A stretch of 64,000 nt of DNA, from contig NZ_MRCM01000019.1 of assembly GCF_002303885.1 (NCBI RefSeq), positions 1 through 64,000 of the forward strand. Direction: 5' to 3'. This document shows, piece after piece, positions 27,486 to 37,500 of the stretch. Within the stretch, counting starts at the first letter, position 1; every line of letters begins with the position of its first letter. The position numbers and the translations under genes are program-made. Source of the DNA: Flavobacterium sp. ACN2. GTDB taxonomy: Bacteria > Bacteroidota > Bacteroidia > Flavobacteriales > Flavobacteriaceae. The notes beneath the pieces were generated by a model, which saw nothing but the letters and a program-made list of their open reading frames with translations, was not told where the DNA came from and searched no databases.

Positions 27486-28496
27486 TTAAACTGATTCTCT
27501 TATTATTAAAGAGCCTTTTTTGAGAATTTTTTCAATTTTATAGTCTTCAAAGTTGGTCATCTGACTCATTAGCAATTGTATGGACTTGACCGCTATATCT
27601 TCTATGGGCTGAGCAATTACAGATATGGTGGGCGTATGCAGTTTGAAACTGTAGTGATCATCAAAACTGATCACCGAAATATCTTCTGGAATTTTATATT
27701 TTAAATATCTAAAAGCTTGTAATCCTGCAAGTCCGAGGTAATTTGCTAAAAAAAGAACGGCATCTATATCCTTATTTTTTTCAAAGAAATTTATAATGGC
27801 TTCTACTCTGCTTTGTTCACTTGCATGATAATCTAAATGAAGCGTATAATTTTCGTTATAAATTCCTTCTTCTTTTAACGCTTCTACATATCCTTTTTCT
27901 CGCAATTTCATCTGAATCATTCCAGACTCGTTGTTTACAACAGCAATATTTTTTCTTCCTTTATCAATCAAAAATTTGGTGGCGGAGTAAGATCCTTCGT
28001 AATTGTCCATTACCACATGACTTACTTTTTGATTGGCAAAATATCTGTCGATTAGCACCACCGGCTTTTGCAATTTTAAAAGTTGGCTGATTGTTTTTTC
28101 GAGATTTCGAGTCGGTGTAATAATAAAACCTTCAACATTTGCCTGTAAAAGACTCTGCACCAATTCTTCCGAACGATTGTTATCGTCTCCTGTGCTGCAA
28201 TAAAAAACTCTATAGTTGATATTTTTTGCTTCGTCTTCGATCACTCTTGCCAAATCAGCAAAAAACTGATTGGATATATCTTCTACAATAAGTCCGATTG
28301 ATCTTGTTTTTCCTGTTCGCAAACTGCTCGCAATCATGCTTGGTTTGTACTGCAGTTTTTGTGCTACATCCTGAACTTTTTTAATCACCGACGGACTAAT
28401 AGCCATTTTTTCGCCTTTTCCATTGATAACAAAAGACACAGTAGAAATAGAAACTTCTGCCTGTTTAGCAATATCTCTAATTGTAATCTTTTTCAT
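27486..28496 (-). CDS. LacI-family transcriptional regulator of the mannan locus
   Basis: A 336-aa protein. An N-terminal LacI helix-turn-helix (ITIRDIAKQAEVSISTVSFVINGKG, positions 3-27) is followed by the hinge helix (YKPSMIASSLRTGKTRSIGL). A periplasmic-binding-protein-like sensor domain contains GFIITPTR, DRYF and SFDDHYSFKLHTPTISVIAQP. It should bind a sugar or sugar phosphate released by the mannosidases and control susC onward. Two matching palindromes, one before susC and one before its own start, suggest it regulates both promoters. Confidence 0.92.
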   Translation of the reverse strand: MKKITIRDIAKQAEVSISTVSFVINGKGEKMAISPSVIKKVQDVAQKLQYKPSMIASSLRTGKTRSIGLIVEDISNQFFADLARVIEDEAKNINYRVFYCSTGDDNNRSEELVQSLLQANVEGFIITPTRNLEKTISQLLKLQKPVVLIDRYFANQKVSHVVMDNYEGSYSATKFLIDKGRKNIAVVNNESGMIQMKLREKGYVEALKEEGIYNENYTLHLDYHASEQSRVEAIINFFEKNKDIDAVLFLANYLGLAGLQAFRYLKYKIPEDISVISFDDHYSFKLHTPTISVIAQPIEDIAVKSIQLLMSQMTNFEDYKIEKILKKGSLIIRESV

Positions 28497-28556
28497 CTAG
28501 TAAAAAATTTATTGTTGAATATTTTAGTACATCACAAATATATGTAAGCAAAACTT

Positions 28557-28572
28557 ACAAAAACGTTTTAGT
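28557..28572. promoter_or_regulatory. Candidate autoregulatory operator upstream of the LacI-type gene
   Basis: ACAAAAACGTTTTAGT contains the perfect palindrome AAAACGTTTT and the same CGTTTTAGT half-site seen before susC. It is about 60 bp upstream of the regulator's start. A second small inverted repeat GTAAG-CAAAA-CTTAC (28544-28558) overlaps its edge. Confidence 0.55.
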
Positions 28573-28886
28573 AAAATTTTTTTTCAATAAATCTCTTTTT
28601 TATCAACAAAATAAAACGAAATATTCAGCAAATAAAGGATTTTGATTAGTTATTGTCATTTTGACTTTTAATGTAGATTTTGTAATTTTTATAAAGATTT
28701 AATTGCCTTTTGAGGTATTTATTAATCATTTTTCAGTGTTATTTTTCAAAAAAAAAGTTGAAAAAATCTAAAATTCTGTAAAAAGACTTTTTGAGAAAAA
28801 ACCAGAACAAAACCTCAGCCAACTAAAACCAAGATGTCCTACGTAAGAAAAAAATCACTATTTTTAACTAACTTCATTTTTGCATT
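28573..28886. other. Divergent intergenic region, no gene seen
   Basis: About 310 bp of very AT-rich DNA between the divergent LacI-type gene and the methyltransferase gene. It must hold the methyltransferase promoter, but no element could be assigned with confidence. Confidence 0.4.
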
Positions 28887-30491
28887 ATGACCGATAAATC
28901 ACAACTCTTAAGTTCCATCTTCAGGCATCTTGACGGCTTAGTTACTGCTCCTGTAGCAGTCGCACTTAAAAATAAATCTGTATTAGAATTTATCTTAGAT
29001 AAAAAACAGACCTCAATAGCTGAACTTACTGCTGCTTTTAATGCCAACGAAGGATATCTGAATGTTGCTTTGAGAGTTTTAGCTTCTCAAGGATTTTTAG
29101 AATATGAAATTGATAATAAAACGCAGGTAATCACAATTGCTGTAAATGAGAAAACTGAAACTGCTTTTTCGCTGTTTCATCTCTACGAAGATGTTGTCGA
29201 ATTACTTCAGTTATCTATACATTTTCATCCCCGTTTGTTTGAAGATACGCCGTTTGAAAAGCTCAATACTATTTTTGAAAAATATAAAAAAACATACGGA
29301 ATTGAGTCTTCCAATGACCCTATAACTAAGAGCATTCAAGAGCAGATTTTAAAACATATTGAAGGTTACCTCATCGGACCAACTATTGTTAGATTGGCGA
29401 TGAACGGAATGTTTCACAAGTATTTTATGGAAACTTCTTTTAGACCCGAAGAGTTTCATAAATCACCCGAAAATTTCAAAAAGATATTAGACTTTTTTGT
29501 GCATTTGGGCTGGTTTCTGGAGAAAAAAGGAAATTATCAATTTACCGAAGCCGGTTTATTTTTTGCTAAAAGAGCCAGCGCATATGGCGTTACAGTTTCT
29601 TATCTTCCGACATTTGCCAAAATTGAAGAATTAATTTTTGGCAATCCAGATGCTTTAAGAACTGCAGAAGGCAAAAACGAAATTCATGTCGATCGCGAAA
29701 TGAATGTTTGGGGAAGCGGCGGCGCGCACGATACTTATTTTAAAGTGGTTGATGAAATTCTTATTAAACTTTTTAATCTTCCGATCGAAGAACAGCCTAA
29801 AGGAATTTTAGATATGGGATGCGGAAATGGCGCTTTTCTACAGCATATTTTTGAAGTAATCGACAGGCAAACTTTACGCGGAAAAATGCTCGATGAATAT
29901 CCTTTATTTTTAGTCGGCGCCGATTACAATCAGACCGCTTTGAAAGTCACCAGAGCCAATCTGATAAATGCAGATATTTGGGCAAAAGTAATTTGGGGCG
30001 ATATCGGACGTCCGGATTTACTGGCAGATGATCTGAAAGAAAACTATAATATTGATTTGAAAGATCTTCTAAATGTTAGGACTTTTCTAGATCATAATAG
30101 AATTTGGCAAGATCCGAAGCATAGTAACGAAAATAGAGTCAGTACCTCAACAGGTGCATTTGCTTACAGAGGAAAAAGAATTAGCAATAATCTGGTTGAA
30201 GATAATCTTTTGGAACATTTACAAAAATGGTCTCCTTATGTACGTAAATTTGGTCTGCTACTAATTGAACTTCATACTATAAACCCGAAACTTACGGCTA
30301 ATAATTTAGGTCGAACTCCAGCAACAGCTTATGATGCCACTCATGGTTTTTCGGACCAATATATTGTTGAAATTGATGTTTTTAATGCCATTGCCGCAGA
30401 AGCCGGATTGTTTCCAGATCAATCTATTTTCAAGAGATTTCCAGATGCCGATACTGCAACGGTTAGCATTAATTTGTTGAAAGGAAAATAA
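28887..30491 (+). CDS. SAM-dependent methyltransferase with winged-helix N-terminal region
   Basis: A 534-aa cytoplasmic protein with no signal or membrane segment. Residues about 1-90 read as a winged-helix dimerisation-like domain (TSIAELTAAFNANEGYLNVALRVLASQGF..). A second one (PENFKKILDFFVHLGWFLEKKGNYQFTEAG, given in part) comes near 190-225. The Rossmann methyltransferase motif I, ILDMGCGNGAFL, is at about 307-318, followed by an acidic motif (LVGADYN) and IWGDIGRPD. The winged-helix plus methyltransferase order resembles O-methyltransferases and the methyltransferase domains of polyketide/peptide assembly lines. No assembly-line gene is nearby. It is the only plus-strand gene between two minus-strand loci. 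The substrate is unknown. Confidence 0.72.
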   Translation: MTDKSQLLSSIFRHLDGLVTAPVAVALKNKSVLEFILDKKQTSIAELTAAFNANEGYLNVALRVLASQGFLEYEIDNKTQVITIAVNEKTETAFSLFHLYEDVVELLQLSIHFHPRLFEDTPFEKLNTIFEKYKKTYGIESSNDPITKSIQEQILKHIEGYLIGPTIVRLAMNGMFHKYFMETSFRPEEFHKSPENFKKILDFFVHLGWFLEKKGNYQFTEAGLFFAKRASAYGVTVSYLPTFAKIEELIFGNPDALRTAEGKNEIHVDREMNVWGSGGAHDTYFKVVDEILIKLFNLPIEEQPKGILDMGCGNGAFLQHIFEVIDRQTLRGKMLDEYPLFLVGADYNQTALKVTRANLINADIWAKVIWGDIGRPDLLADDLKENYNIDLKDLLNVRTFLDHNRIWQDPKHSNENRVSTSTGAFAYRGKRISNNLVEDNLLEHLQKWSPYVRKFGLLLIELHTINPKLTANNLGRTPATAYDATHGFSDQYIVEIDVFNAIAAEAGLFPDQSIFKRFPDADTATVSINLLKGK

Positions 30492-30521
30492 ATAAAATCT
30501 AACGTTCAAAATTAGCCGAAA

Positions 30522-30850
30522 TGATATATTTCACCCCGCTGGGGCTATTCTTAAACCGTAATTTTGTTTCTATAAATATTTCGTCCCGCTGGGACTTTTG
30601 CAGAAACATTTTCAAGCTCTGGAAGAGCGAAATATTTATAGATAAAATTCAAAACACCGATCAAAAAGCTCCAGCGGAGCGATATATTTCACCCCGCTGG
30701 GGCTCTTTCTTAAACCGTAATTTTTTTTCTATAAATATTTCGTCCCGCTGGGACTTTTGCAGAAACATTTTAAAGCTCTGGAAGAGTGAAATATTTATAG
30801 CAAAAAATTCAAGACACCGATAAAAAAGCTCCAGCGGAGCAATATATTTT
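30522..30850. repeat. Two tandem ~158-bp repeats with internal palindromes
   Basis: Two near-identical copies (start near 30524 and 30682, period about 158-160 bp). Each contains CACCCCGCTGGGGCT, TCGTCCCGCTGGGAC and AGCTCCAGCGGAGC. These are three different short palindromes built on the same CCGCTGG core, so the region can form several hairpins. The unit resembles REP-like intergenic repeats of Bacteroidota. No gene lies here. Confidence 0.75.
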
Positions 30851-30860
30851 AGATAAAAGC

Positions 30861-30890
30861 AAAAAAGAGCTCCCTTAGGAAGCTCCTTTA
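30861..30890 (-). terminator. Rho-independent terminator after the phosphatase gene
   Basis: GGAGCTTCCTAAGGGAGCTC followed by T6 on the minus strand, about 20 bp after the stop of the phosphatase fusion gene. Confidence 0.75.
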
Positions 30891-30910
30891 GTTTGAATTT
30901 ATTTAAGAAA

Positions 30911-32731
30911 TTATTTCTTTTCAATCAATTCCATAATCTTGTCATAAATTGCTGTATTCTGGTAAACTCCCATGAATTTTTCAGATCCTGGTCCATAAGC
31001 AAAAACAGGAACTGGAATTGCCGTATGATCGTTCGTGCTGAAACTTCCGTGAACGTAACCTTTTTCAATGCTTCCATCAATTAATGATAATCCACCAGTT
31101 TCGTGGTCTGCGGTTACGATTAAAAGTGTTTCTGGATTTTTATCTACAAATTCCATTGCTTGGCCAACCAATTTGTCAAAATCAAGCATTTCTCTCACAA
31201 CATATTCCACATTATTCTGGTGTCCGCCATAATCAATTTGAGCGCCTTCGGCCATAATAAAAAACGGATTCTTTGTTTTTGAAAAAGTGTTGGTCGCTTT
31301 CGCTAAAGATTTCGTTAGAAAATCTCCTCTTCCATTTTTTATAGAAACTACCGCCGCGTCTTCTAAAACAACAAATTTGCTGTTTTTAATCGTATCTAAA
31401 CTCGAGAATTTATCTGAGAAAGTGTATCCTTTTTCAATTAAAGTTTTAGACAAATCTTTGCCATCTTTTCTAGAAATAAATTCTTTCTGTCCTCCTCCAA
31501 TTAAAATATCTGACGAATTCGAAAGAAAATCGTTCGCAATTGGTTCACTTAAACTTCTTTTTGGCTGATGCGCATAAAACGCCGCTGGAGTTGCATCTGT
31601 AATATTTCCAGCAGAAATAATTGCCGTTTTATAGTTTCTCTTTGCCAGTTGTTCTGCAATCGTCTGAAGTGGTTTTCCTTGTTCATCGACGCTTATAAAA
31701 CGGTTATTGGTTTTATGTCCTGTTGCCATTGCCGTTGCTCCTGCAGCAGAATCTGTAATATAACTATCTGAAGCTTTTGTGATCGAAAATCCTTGAGTTG
31801 GAATATTAAACAAACTCAATTGCCCTTTGTTTGCTGTATAGCCAGAGTAGATTTGTGTTAATCCCATTCCGTCTCCAATTAAAAGAATAACATTTTTTGG
31901 GCGCTTATTCTTGAAAACATTTTTAGGAACATAAGCTTGATGAAATTCTGTATTCTGATAAAATGTCGTTTTGATACTATTAATAAATTGAGTCAGTTCG
32001 GCTACTTTATCCGTTCCGATGAAATCAACCTTTAAATTCATCAAAGTCATATACGTGTTCACGTTGTCTTGCGTAGCCCAGAATCTTACTTTTTTCTTTT
32101 GATCGTGGACTTTTTTAATAATTGCCTGAATTTTTTCAGCATCTGGCTGTGTCAAAACACCTTTTCCGTTCCAAACTGTGATTTCATGCAAATCTTCGCT
32201 AATCATTTCAACTCTCGCCAATTGATCTGAAGTATAATTTTCATTCAATCTTCCATCAAAATAAATAAAATCTGGATACGCTGCCCAAAGCGATGGCAAA
32301 GGTCTGTTTCCAGAAATAACCACTTTTATATTTTTATTTGAAATGATATCTGGAAAAGTCTTTAGCTGTTGTGTAATTGCTTTTAGAGTCGAATCGGCAT
32401 CTGACTTAATATCAATCATTAAAATCAATGATTTATTGCTTGGATAAGCTTTTCTTCCTTCCAATGTTTTTAATTTGTTCGAAAGCGGTTCCAAATACAT
32501 ACTTTTAAGTGTATTGTGAGAAGCGATTTCTTTAGAAGTATGCGCCACAAATAATTCGTTATTCACTAAAAAAACATCGGCTTCTATAACGCCCGTTTCG
32601 TTAGAATAAGCCCCGTAAAATGGCAACTTACTTTCGTAATCGTTATGCGAATGAATGTTGGATGAACTGTATTCCTGCGCTTGCGCGAAGAGGCAAAATT
32701 GAAGGCAAAAAAGGGTGATTATTTTTTTCAT
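30911..32731 (-). CDS. Phosphodiesterase-alkaline phosphatase fusion
   Basis: A 606-aa protein with a signal peptide (..LFCLQFCLFAQAQ). Residues about 22-250 resemble the glycerophosphodiester phosphodiesterase/PI-PLC TIM barrel (NIHSHNDYE, IEADVFLVNNELFVAHT, ILMIDIK). Residues about 270-606 are an alkaline phosphatase: metal ligand in LLIGDGMG (D287), nucleophile Ser in TDSAAGATAMATGHK (S328), and VTADHETGG near the C-terminus. The fusion suggests a two-step periplasmic or surface reaction, releasing a phosphomonoester and then inorganic phosphate. It is encoded downstream of a SusC/SusD pair with its own sigma and anti-sigma factors. It is therefore read as the enzyme of an organophosphate-scavenging locus. 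Confidence 0.88.
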   Translation of the reverse strand: MKKIITLFCLQFCLFAQAQEYSSSNIHSHNDYESKLPFYGAYSNETGVIEADVFLVNNELFVAHTSKEIASHNTLKSMYLEPLSNKLKTLEGRKAYPSNKSLILMIDIKSDADSTLKAITQQLKTFPDIISNKNIKVVISGNRPLPSLWAAYPDFIYFDGRLNENYTSDQLARVEMISEDLHEITVWNGKGVLTQPDAEKIQAIIKKVHDQKKKVRFWATQDNVNTYMTLMNLKVDFIGTDKVAELTQFINSIKTTFYQNTEFHQAYVPKNVFKNKRPKNVILLIGDGMGLTQIYSGYTANKGQLSLFNIPTQGFSITKASDSYITDSAAGATAMATGHKTNNRFISVDEQGKPLQTIAEQLAKRNYKTAIISAGNITDATPAAFYAHQPKRSLSEPIANDFLSNSSDILIGGGQKEFISRKDGKDLSKTLIEKGYTFSDKFSSLDTIKNSKFVVLEDAAVVSIKNGRGDFLTKSLAKATNTFSKTKNPFFIMAEGAQIDYGGHQNNVEYVVREMLDFDKLVGQAMEFVDKNPETLLIVTADHETGGLSLIDGSIEKGYVHGSFSTNDHTAIPVPVFAYGPGSEKFMGVYQNTAIYDKIMELIEKK

Positions 32732-32800
32732 CTAAAATGATTTATATTCTTTTAAAGCTGTAGGTAACTTTATTAGAAATGGGTTTATGCTGTTTATTTT

Positions 32801-32850
32801 TTAACACATAGAAACATAGTTTTTCTTTATGTGTAAAGACGTTTCACTTG
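32801..32850. repeat. Partial copy of a MITE-like repeat
   Basis: TTAACACATAGAAACATAG (32801-32819) followed by CGTTTCACTTG (32840-32850) matches the end sequences of the complete inverted-repeat element at 44949-45092. Here only one end is recognisable. Confidence 0.6.
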
Positions 32851-32910
32851 TTTAAATGCATATTAAAAAGTAATCTTGTCGTTCCTCGGAAAGACAAACT
32901 TTACTCTGTT

Positions 32911-32953
32911 TTTTTTACAACTGCAGTCTCCTGACTAAGACTGCAGTATAAAA
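32911..32953 (-). terminator. Rho-independent terminator after the second susD
   Basis: ACTGCAGTC pairs with GACTGCAGT (32920-32928 with 32939-32947). T-runs lie on both sides, 30 bp after the SusD stop. Confidence 0.75.
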
Positions 32954-32982
32954 AACTAAAAAAACACAATGAAATTAACTTA

Positions 32983-34518
32983 TTACCAGCCTTGGTTTTG
33001 AGTCAAAGCTCCTTTACTTACTGCGATTTCATCTGGCGGAATTGGCCAAACGTGGTGAATCGCTGGGTTGAAATTACGAGCAGGATAAATTACGCTTCCA
33101 TCATAATGGTGCAATGGTTTTGCGTATGTTTCTTTTGCATCTCCCCAACGCACTAAATCGAAATGGCGATCTGTCCATTCTCCTGCCAACTCGCATCTTC
33201 TTTCTCTTTTTAAATCTACCATTGTTGCACCAGCAATATCTGTAAGACCTGCACGGTGACGAATCATATTGATTTCTGTGTCTGCGTTTTGTCCTTTCAT
33301 TAATTTCGCTTCCGCTAACATCAAAATCACATCTGCATAACGTAGAAGAGGCACATTTAAAGCAGTTGAAGGCTTGTCTCCGTTTGCATTGACATAACGA
33401 ATATCTACTCCGCCCGATGATGTTTTTGGATAACTGAACGGCTCCATATATTTTTTAAACTGATAACCCGTTCTGTTACTTGAACTTACTACGTGATTTC
33501 CTTCGTTAAAAGTTACTGTTTCTCCGAAATAAACAAATTTGTCTCCTTTTTGTAAAATCGTAGCGCTTCGTCTTTTATCATTAGCTACGTAAGTATCGAA
33601 TAATTCTTTTGTTGGATAAAAATTTCCCCATCCGTTGTAAACTCCCCAACCTTTATCTTCTAAACAAACTCCAGGAAAAATAGAACCCAAAGATGTATTC
33701 TCTGCACTTGAAGTTACAGACCAAATATATTCTGAAGACCAGTTGTTACTGATTTTAAATACATCTTCAAAATTGTCTAATAATTTGTGTTTTCCGCTAG
33801 CCACGATCATGTTTGCATATTTGATAGCATTGTCCCAATCTTTTGCATACAAATACGTACGAACCAAATAAGCCCAAGCTGCAGTTTTGTGCGCGCGTCC
33901 GTAATTGTCTGGCGTAAGCTGATCAAAATAAGGCAACAAATCTGCCGCTTTGATTAAATCTGCTTCAATATAAGCGTAATTTTCGGCTACATTTTTAGCA
34001 CGAGGCACAAAAACATTTGTTGGATCTTCTCTATCTTGAATCGGAATTCCGGCACGATCGTCTCCATAGTGGTACGCTAATTCTAAATGCATTACAGCAT
34101 GGTTAAAATAAGCTTCTCCCAACATTCCGTTTTTTGTACTTTCGTCCAATGCAATCTTTGGAATATTGCGAATCACGTCGTTGCAACGTTTCATAATTTC
34201 GTAGTGAATTCTCCAAATATCCTTAGTATCCGATTCTGATCCGTCTACAATAAAATTTTTGATTCTTTCTGCATTCTGTCTTGGTTTTGTTCCAATATCA
34301 TCGCTGGCATTATTTAACCAAAAGAAACCACGACCGTACATATTATCATCAGAATATAAAGCATAAATTGCATTTACTCCCGCTTTTGCATCTGCTGGCG
34401 TTTTCCAGAAATTTCCGCTTGACGGAGCTCCTTGTGGCACAACATCAAGTTCGCTTTCGCAAGCCGAAGTGCTTACCAAAAGCACGAAACTCAATAATAA
34501 AAGACTTATTTTTTTCAT
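32983..34518 (-). CDS. SusD/RagB-family outer-membrane lipoprotein
   Basis: A 511-aa lipoprotein (lipobox ..LVSTSAC). The conserved SusD N-terminus follows (SELDVVPQGAPSSGNFWKTPADAKAGVNAIYA, given from its start), then TPR helices, MLAEAKLMKG and the C-terminal WPIPPDEIAVSKGALTQNQGW, the classical SusD end. It starts 19 bp after the SusC stop. It is the surface receptor of the second uptake system. The neighbouring phosphatase fusion suggests a phosphorylated glycan or lipid-derived ligand. Confidence 0.93.
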   Translation of the reverse strand: MKKISLLLLSFVLLVSTSACESELDVVPQGAPSSGNFWKTPADAKAGVNAIYALYSDDNMYGRGFFWLNNASDDIGTKPRQNAERIKNFIVDGSESDTKDIWRIHYEIMKRCNDVIRNIPKIALDESTKNGMLGEAYFNHAVMHLELAYHYGDDRAGIPIQDREDPTNVFVPRAKNVAENYAYIEADLIKAADLLPYFDQLTPDNYGRAHKTAAWAYLVRTYLYAKDWDNAIKYANMIVASGKHKLLDNFEDVFKISNNWSSEYIWSVTSSAENTSLGSIFPGVCLEDKGWGVYNGWGNFYPTKELFDTYVANDKRRSATILQKGDKFVYFGETVTFNEGNHVVSSSNRTGYQFKKYMEPFSYPKTSSGGVDIRYVNANGDKPSTALNVPLLRYADVILMLAEAKLMKGQNADTEINMIRHRAGLTDIAGATMVDLKRERRCELAGEWTDRHFDLVRWGDAKETYAKPLHHYDGSVIYPARNFNPAIHHVWPIPPDEIAVSKGALTQNQGW

Positions 34519-34537
34519 TTTAATTGTTTTTTATTTT

Positions 34538-37500
34538 TTAAAAAGTTGCGTTAACACCTGTCATGTAAATACGAGAAAGCGGATAACGTCCTAAATCCAT
34601 TCCGAAGTTTTTAAGGCCAACTTCAGGATCCATTCCAGAATATTTCGTGATTGTAAATAAGTTTTGTCCAGAAATAAAGAATCTCAATTTTGCTTTTCCG
34701 TTCAGCCAGCTTTCTTTAATTGTATACCCAATCGAAACGTTTTTCAGTCTTAAGAAAGAAGCGTCTTCAATGTATAAATCAGAAATACGTCCAAAGTTGT
34801 TATTGTTATCTGTTGAGGAAAGAACCGGAACATTGGTATTGGTGTTTGTTGGAGACCAAGCCTCTTTAGATTCAGACAATAAATTGTAACCTGGGAAAGA
34901 AGCATTTAAACCGGTATGTTTTACTGCATTGAAAACGCTATTTCCTGCAGCTCCGCTGAAAAAGACATTCATATCGAATCCTTTGTATCTGAAATTGGCA
35001 TTCAAACTATACGTTGTTTTTGGGAAAGGGCTTCCTAAAACTACTCTATCACTATTGTTGATTACGCCATCTCCATTTTCATCTTTAAATTTAATATCTC
35101 CAGCAACTGCATTTGGCTGATACATTACGCCATCTTTATTTACAAAAGCTTTCACCTCATCATTGCTTTGAAATAATCCATCAGTAGCATATCCGTAGAA
35201 GGCTCCAACTGGGCTTCCAACTTGGTAAATATTCGCCAATGGCAAACTACGAACTCTGCTTAAACCAAGTGGTTCTAATGAATTTAAATCGTCTTTAATA
35301 GAAACAATTCTATTGCTTAAGAATCCAGCGTTTGCCGTAACATCAAATTTAAATTCTCCGCGAGTTTTTTGGTAGGTTAAACTCACCTCGATTCCTTTGT
35401 TTTCTACATCTCCCGAGTTTACAATTCTTCCTTGTGGCGTTCCCGAAACTCCTGGCAATTGGTCACGAACCAACATGTCTTTGTTTTTCTTTACATAAGC
35501 ATCAACAGATCCTACTAAACTGTTATTTAGCATGGTAAAATCTAAACCAATATTAGTCTGCTCAGAGCTTTCCCATTTTAAATTCGGATTTGATAATTCG
35601 CTTTCAGCATAACCATAATTAATTGATGGCACTGCTCCAATTAAAGCTTGAGTTTGTACCAATGGCACGCTAAATTGGTATGGTCCAAGGTTTCCTAAGT
35701 TTCCAATTTGTCCCCAACTTGCACGAAGTTTTAAATTACTGATGATTGGCTCGATACCTTTCATGAAATTTTCTTCAGAAATTAACCAACCTGCAGAAAC
35801 AGAAGGATATACTTTCCAACGGTTATTTTCTAATAATTTTGAAGTTCCGTCACGACGAACAATTCCAGAGATTAAATATTTCTGATTGAAATCGTAATTG
35901 ATTCTTCCCACATAAGAAGAAATAATTTCATCTGATCTTCCTGCTGCCGTCTGCTGAATCAATTTTGCATTCAATAAATAACGCTGCGATGGATCTTCGT
36001 TATCAAAACCAGTTCCTTCAACAGTATAAAAATCTCTTTTCGTTTCTTGATACGTATATCCAGCCAAAGCTTTCAAATTGTGTTTTCCAAATGATTTCTC
36101 ATAAGAAATAGTCTGCTCGCTCAATAAATCTGTAGTTGTTATATTTTTCAACGTCAATCTGTTGAAATCGAAGATTTTTCCAGGCTCCATAACTTTTACT
36201 GTAAAGTCTGATGCATTATCTTGAATTCTAGTATAACCCCAGTTCGATTTTACTTTTAACCCTGGAACAATTTCCCATTCTGCATACGGATTGATCAAAA
36301 TGGTAGAAATTGGATTTTTATTGTCTAATCTTTTCAAATACGCCACCGGATTGATAACATCTCCGTAAGAACCAATATATTTTTCTGGAACACCACCAAA
36401 TTGCCCTGAACCATCTTCTCTGTAAATCGTTGCGTTTGGCGGATACAAAATCGCTGCTTGAATTGCTCCTGTATACGAACTTGACGTATTAGCAGTCTGA
36501 CCATCAGTTAAGGAGTACGAAATATTTTCTCCAATTGTGAAATTATCAGCCAATTTAAAAGAAGAATTTGCTCTTACTGTATAACGTTCTCCATATGTAT
36601 TCAACAAAATACCTTCGTTTTTTCTATAACTTCCAGAAAGAAAGAAATTAGATTTTTCTGTTTTTCCGTTTACCGAAAGTGATAGATCTTGAATTTCTCC
36701 GGTACGGAAAATTTCATCCATCCAGTTTGTTTTTGTTGTTCTTGCCGTTGGTTCAAATGCAGGATCGAAAGCAGGAATTCTAGGCAAACCTGCATTATCT
36801 CTTGCAAGATTCATAGCATCAGCATATTCTGCAGCGTTTAGAACCTCTAGTTTTTTGGCTACATTCTGAAAACCTCCTTGGTAGTTTACATTTACATTTA
36901 TTTTATCTGAAACTCCTTTTTTAGAAGTAATTAAAATTACCCCACCAGAAGCCCTGGCACCGTAAATTGCTGCAGAAGCCGCATCTTTTAAAACGTTTAT
37001 CGATGCAATATCATTTGGATTTATCGTATTTAAAGAACCGCTGTAAATAATTCCGTCCAAAACAATTAGAGGCGTTTCAGCATTCAAAGATCCAATACCA
37101 CGAATGTTAATTGTTGGCGACGCAGTAGGATCTCCACCATCATTGATTACGGTAACTCCGGCAACTGTTCCTTGCAATAATTCGGCAGCATTGTTGTACG
37201 TTCTGCTTGAAGTTTCCTTCATAGAAACACTACCAACAGCTCCTAAAACTTCATTTTTTTTCACGCTTCCATACCCCATTACCACAACTTCCTGAAGCTG
37301 TTTTACATCGGCAGCCAATTTTACATTAATGGTTTGCGTACCCGTAACTTTTACTTCTTGCGTTACATACCCAACGTAAGAAAAAATAAGCGTTGCTTCA
37401 GAAGCGTTTACTTCCAATTTAAAAGTTCCGTCAAAATCTGTTGCTGTTGCGGCATCCGAACCTTTGTCTTTAATCCCGACACCTGGCAAAGGCATATTAT

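Noticed and set aside
30521..30924. Open frames on both strands over the tandem repeats
   Set aside because: They translate the palindromic repeats and the terminator; repeat-derived frames with no coding signature.
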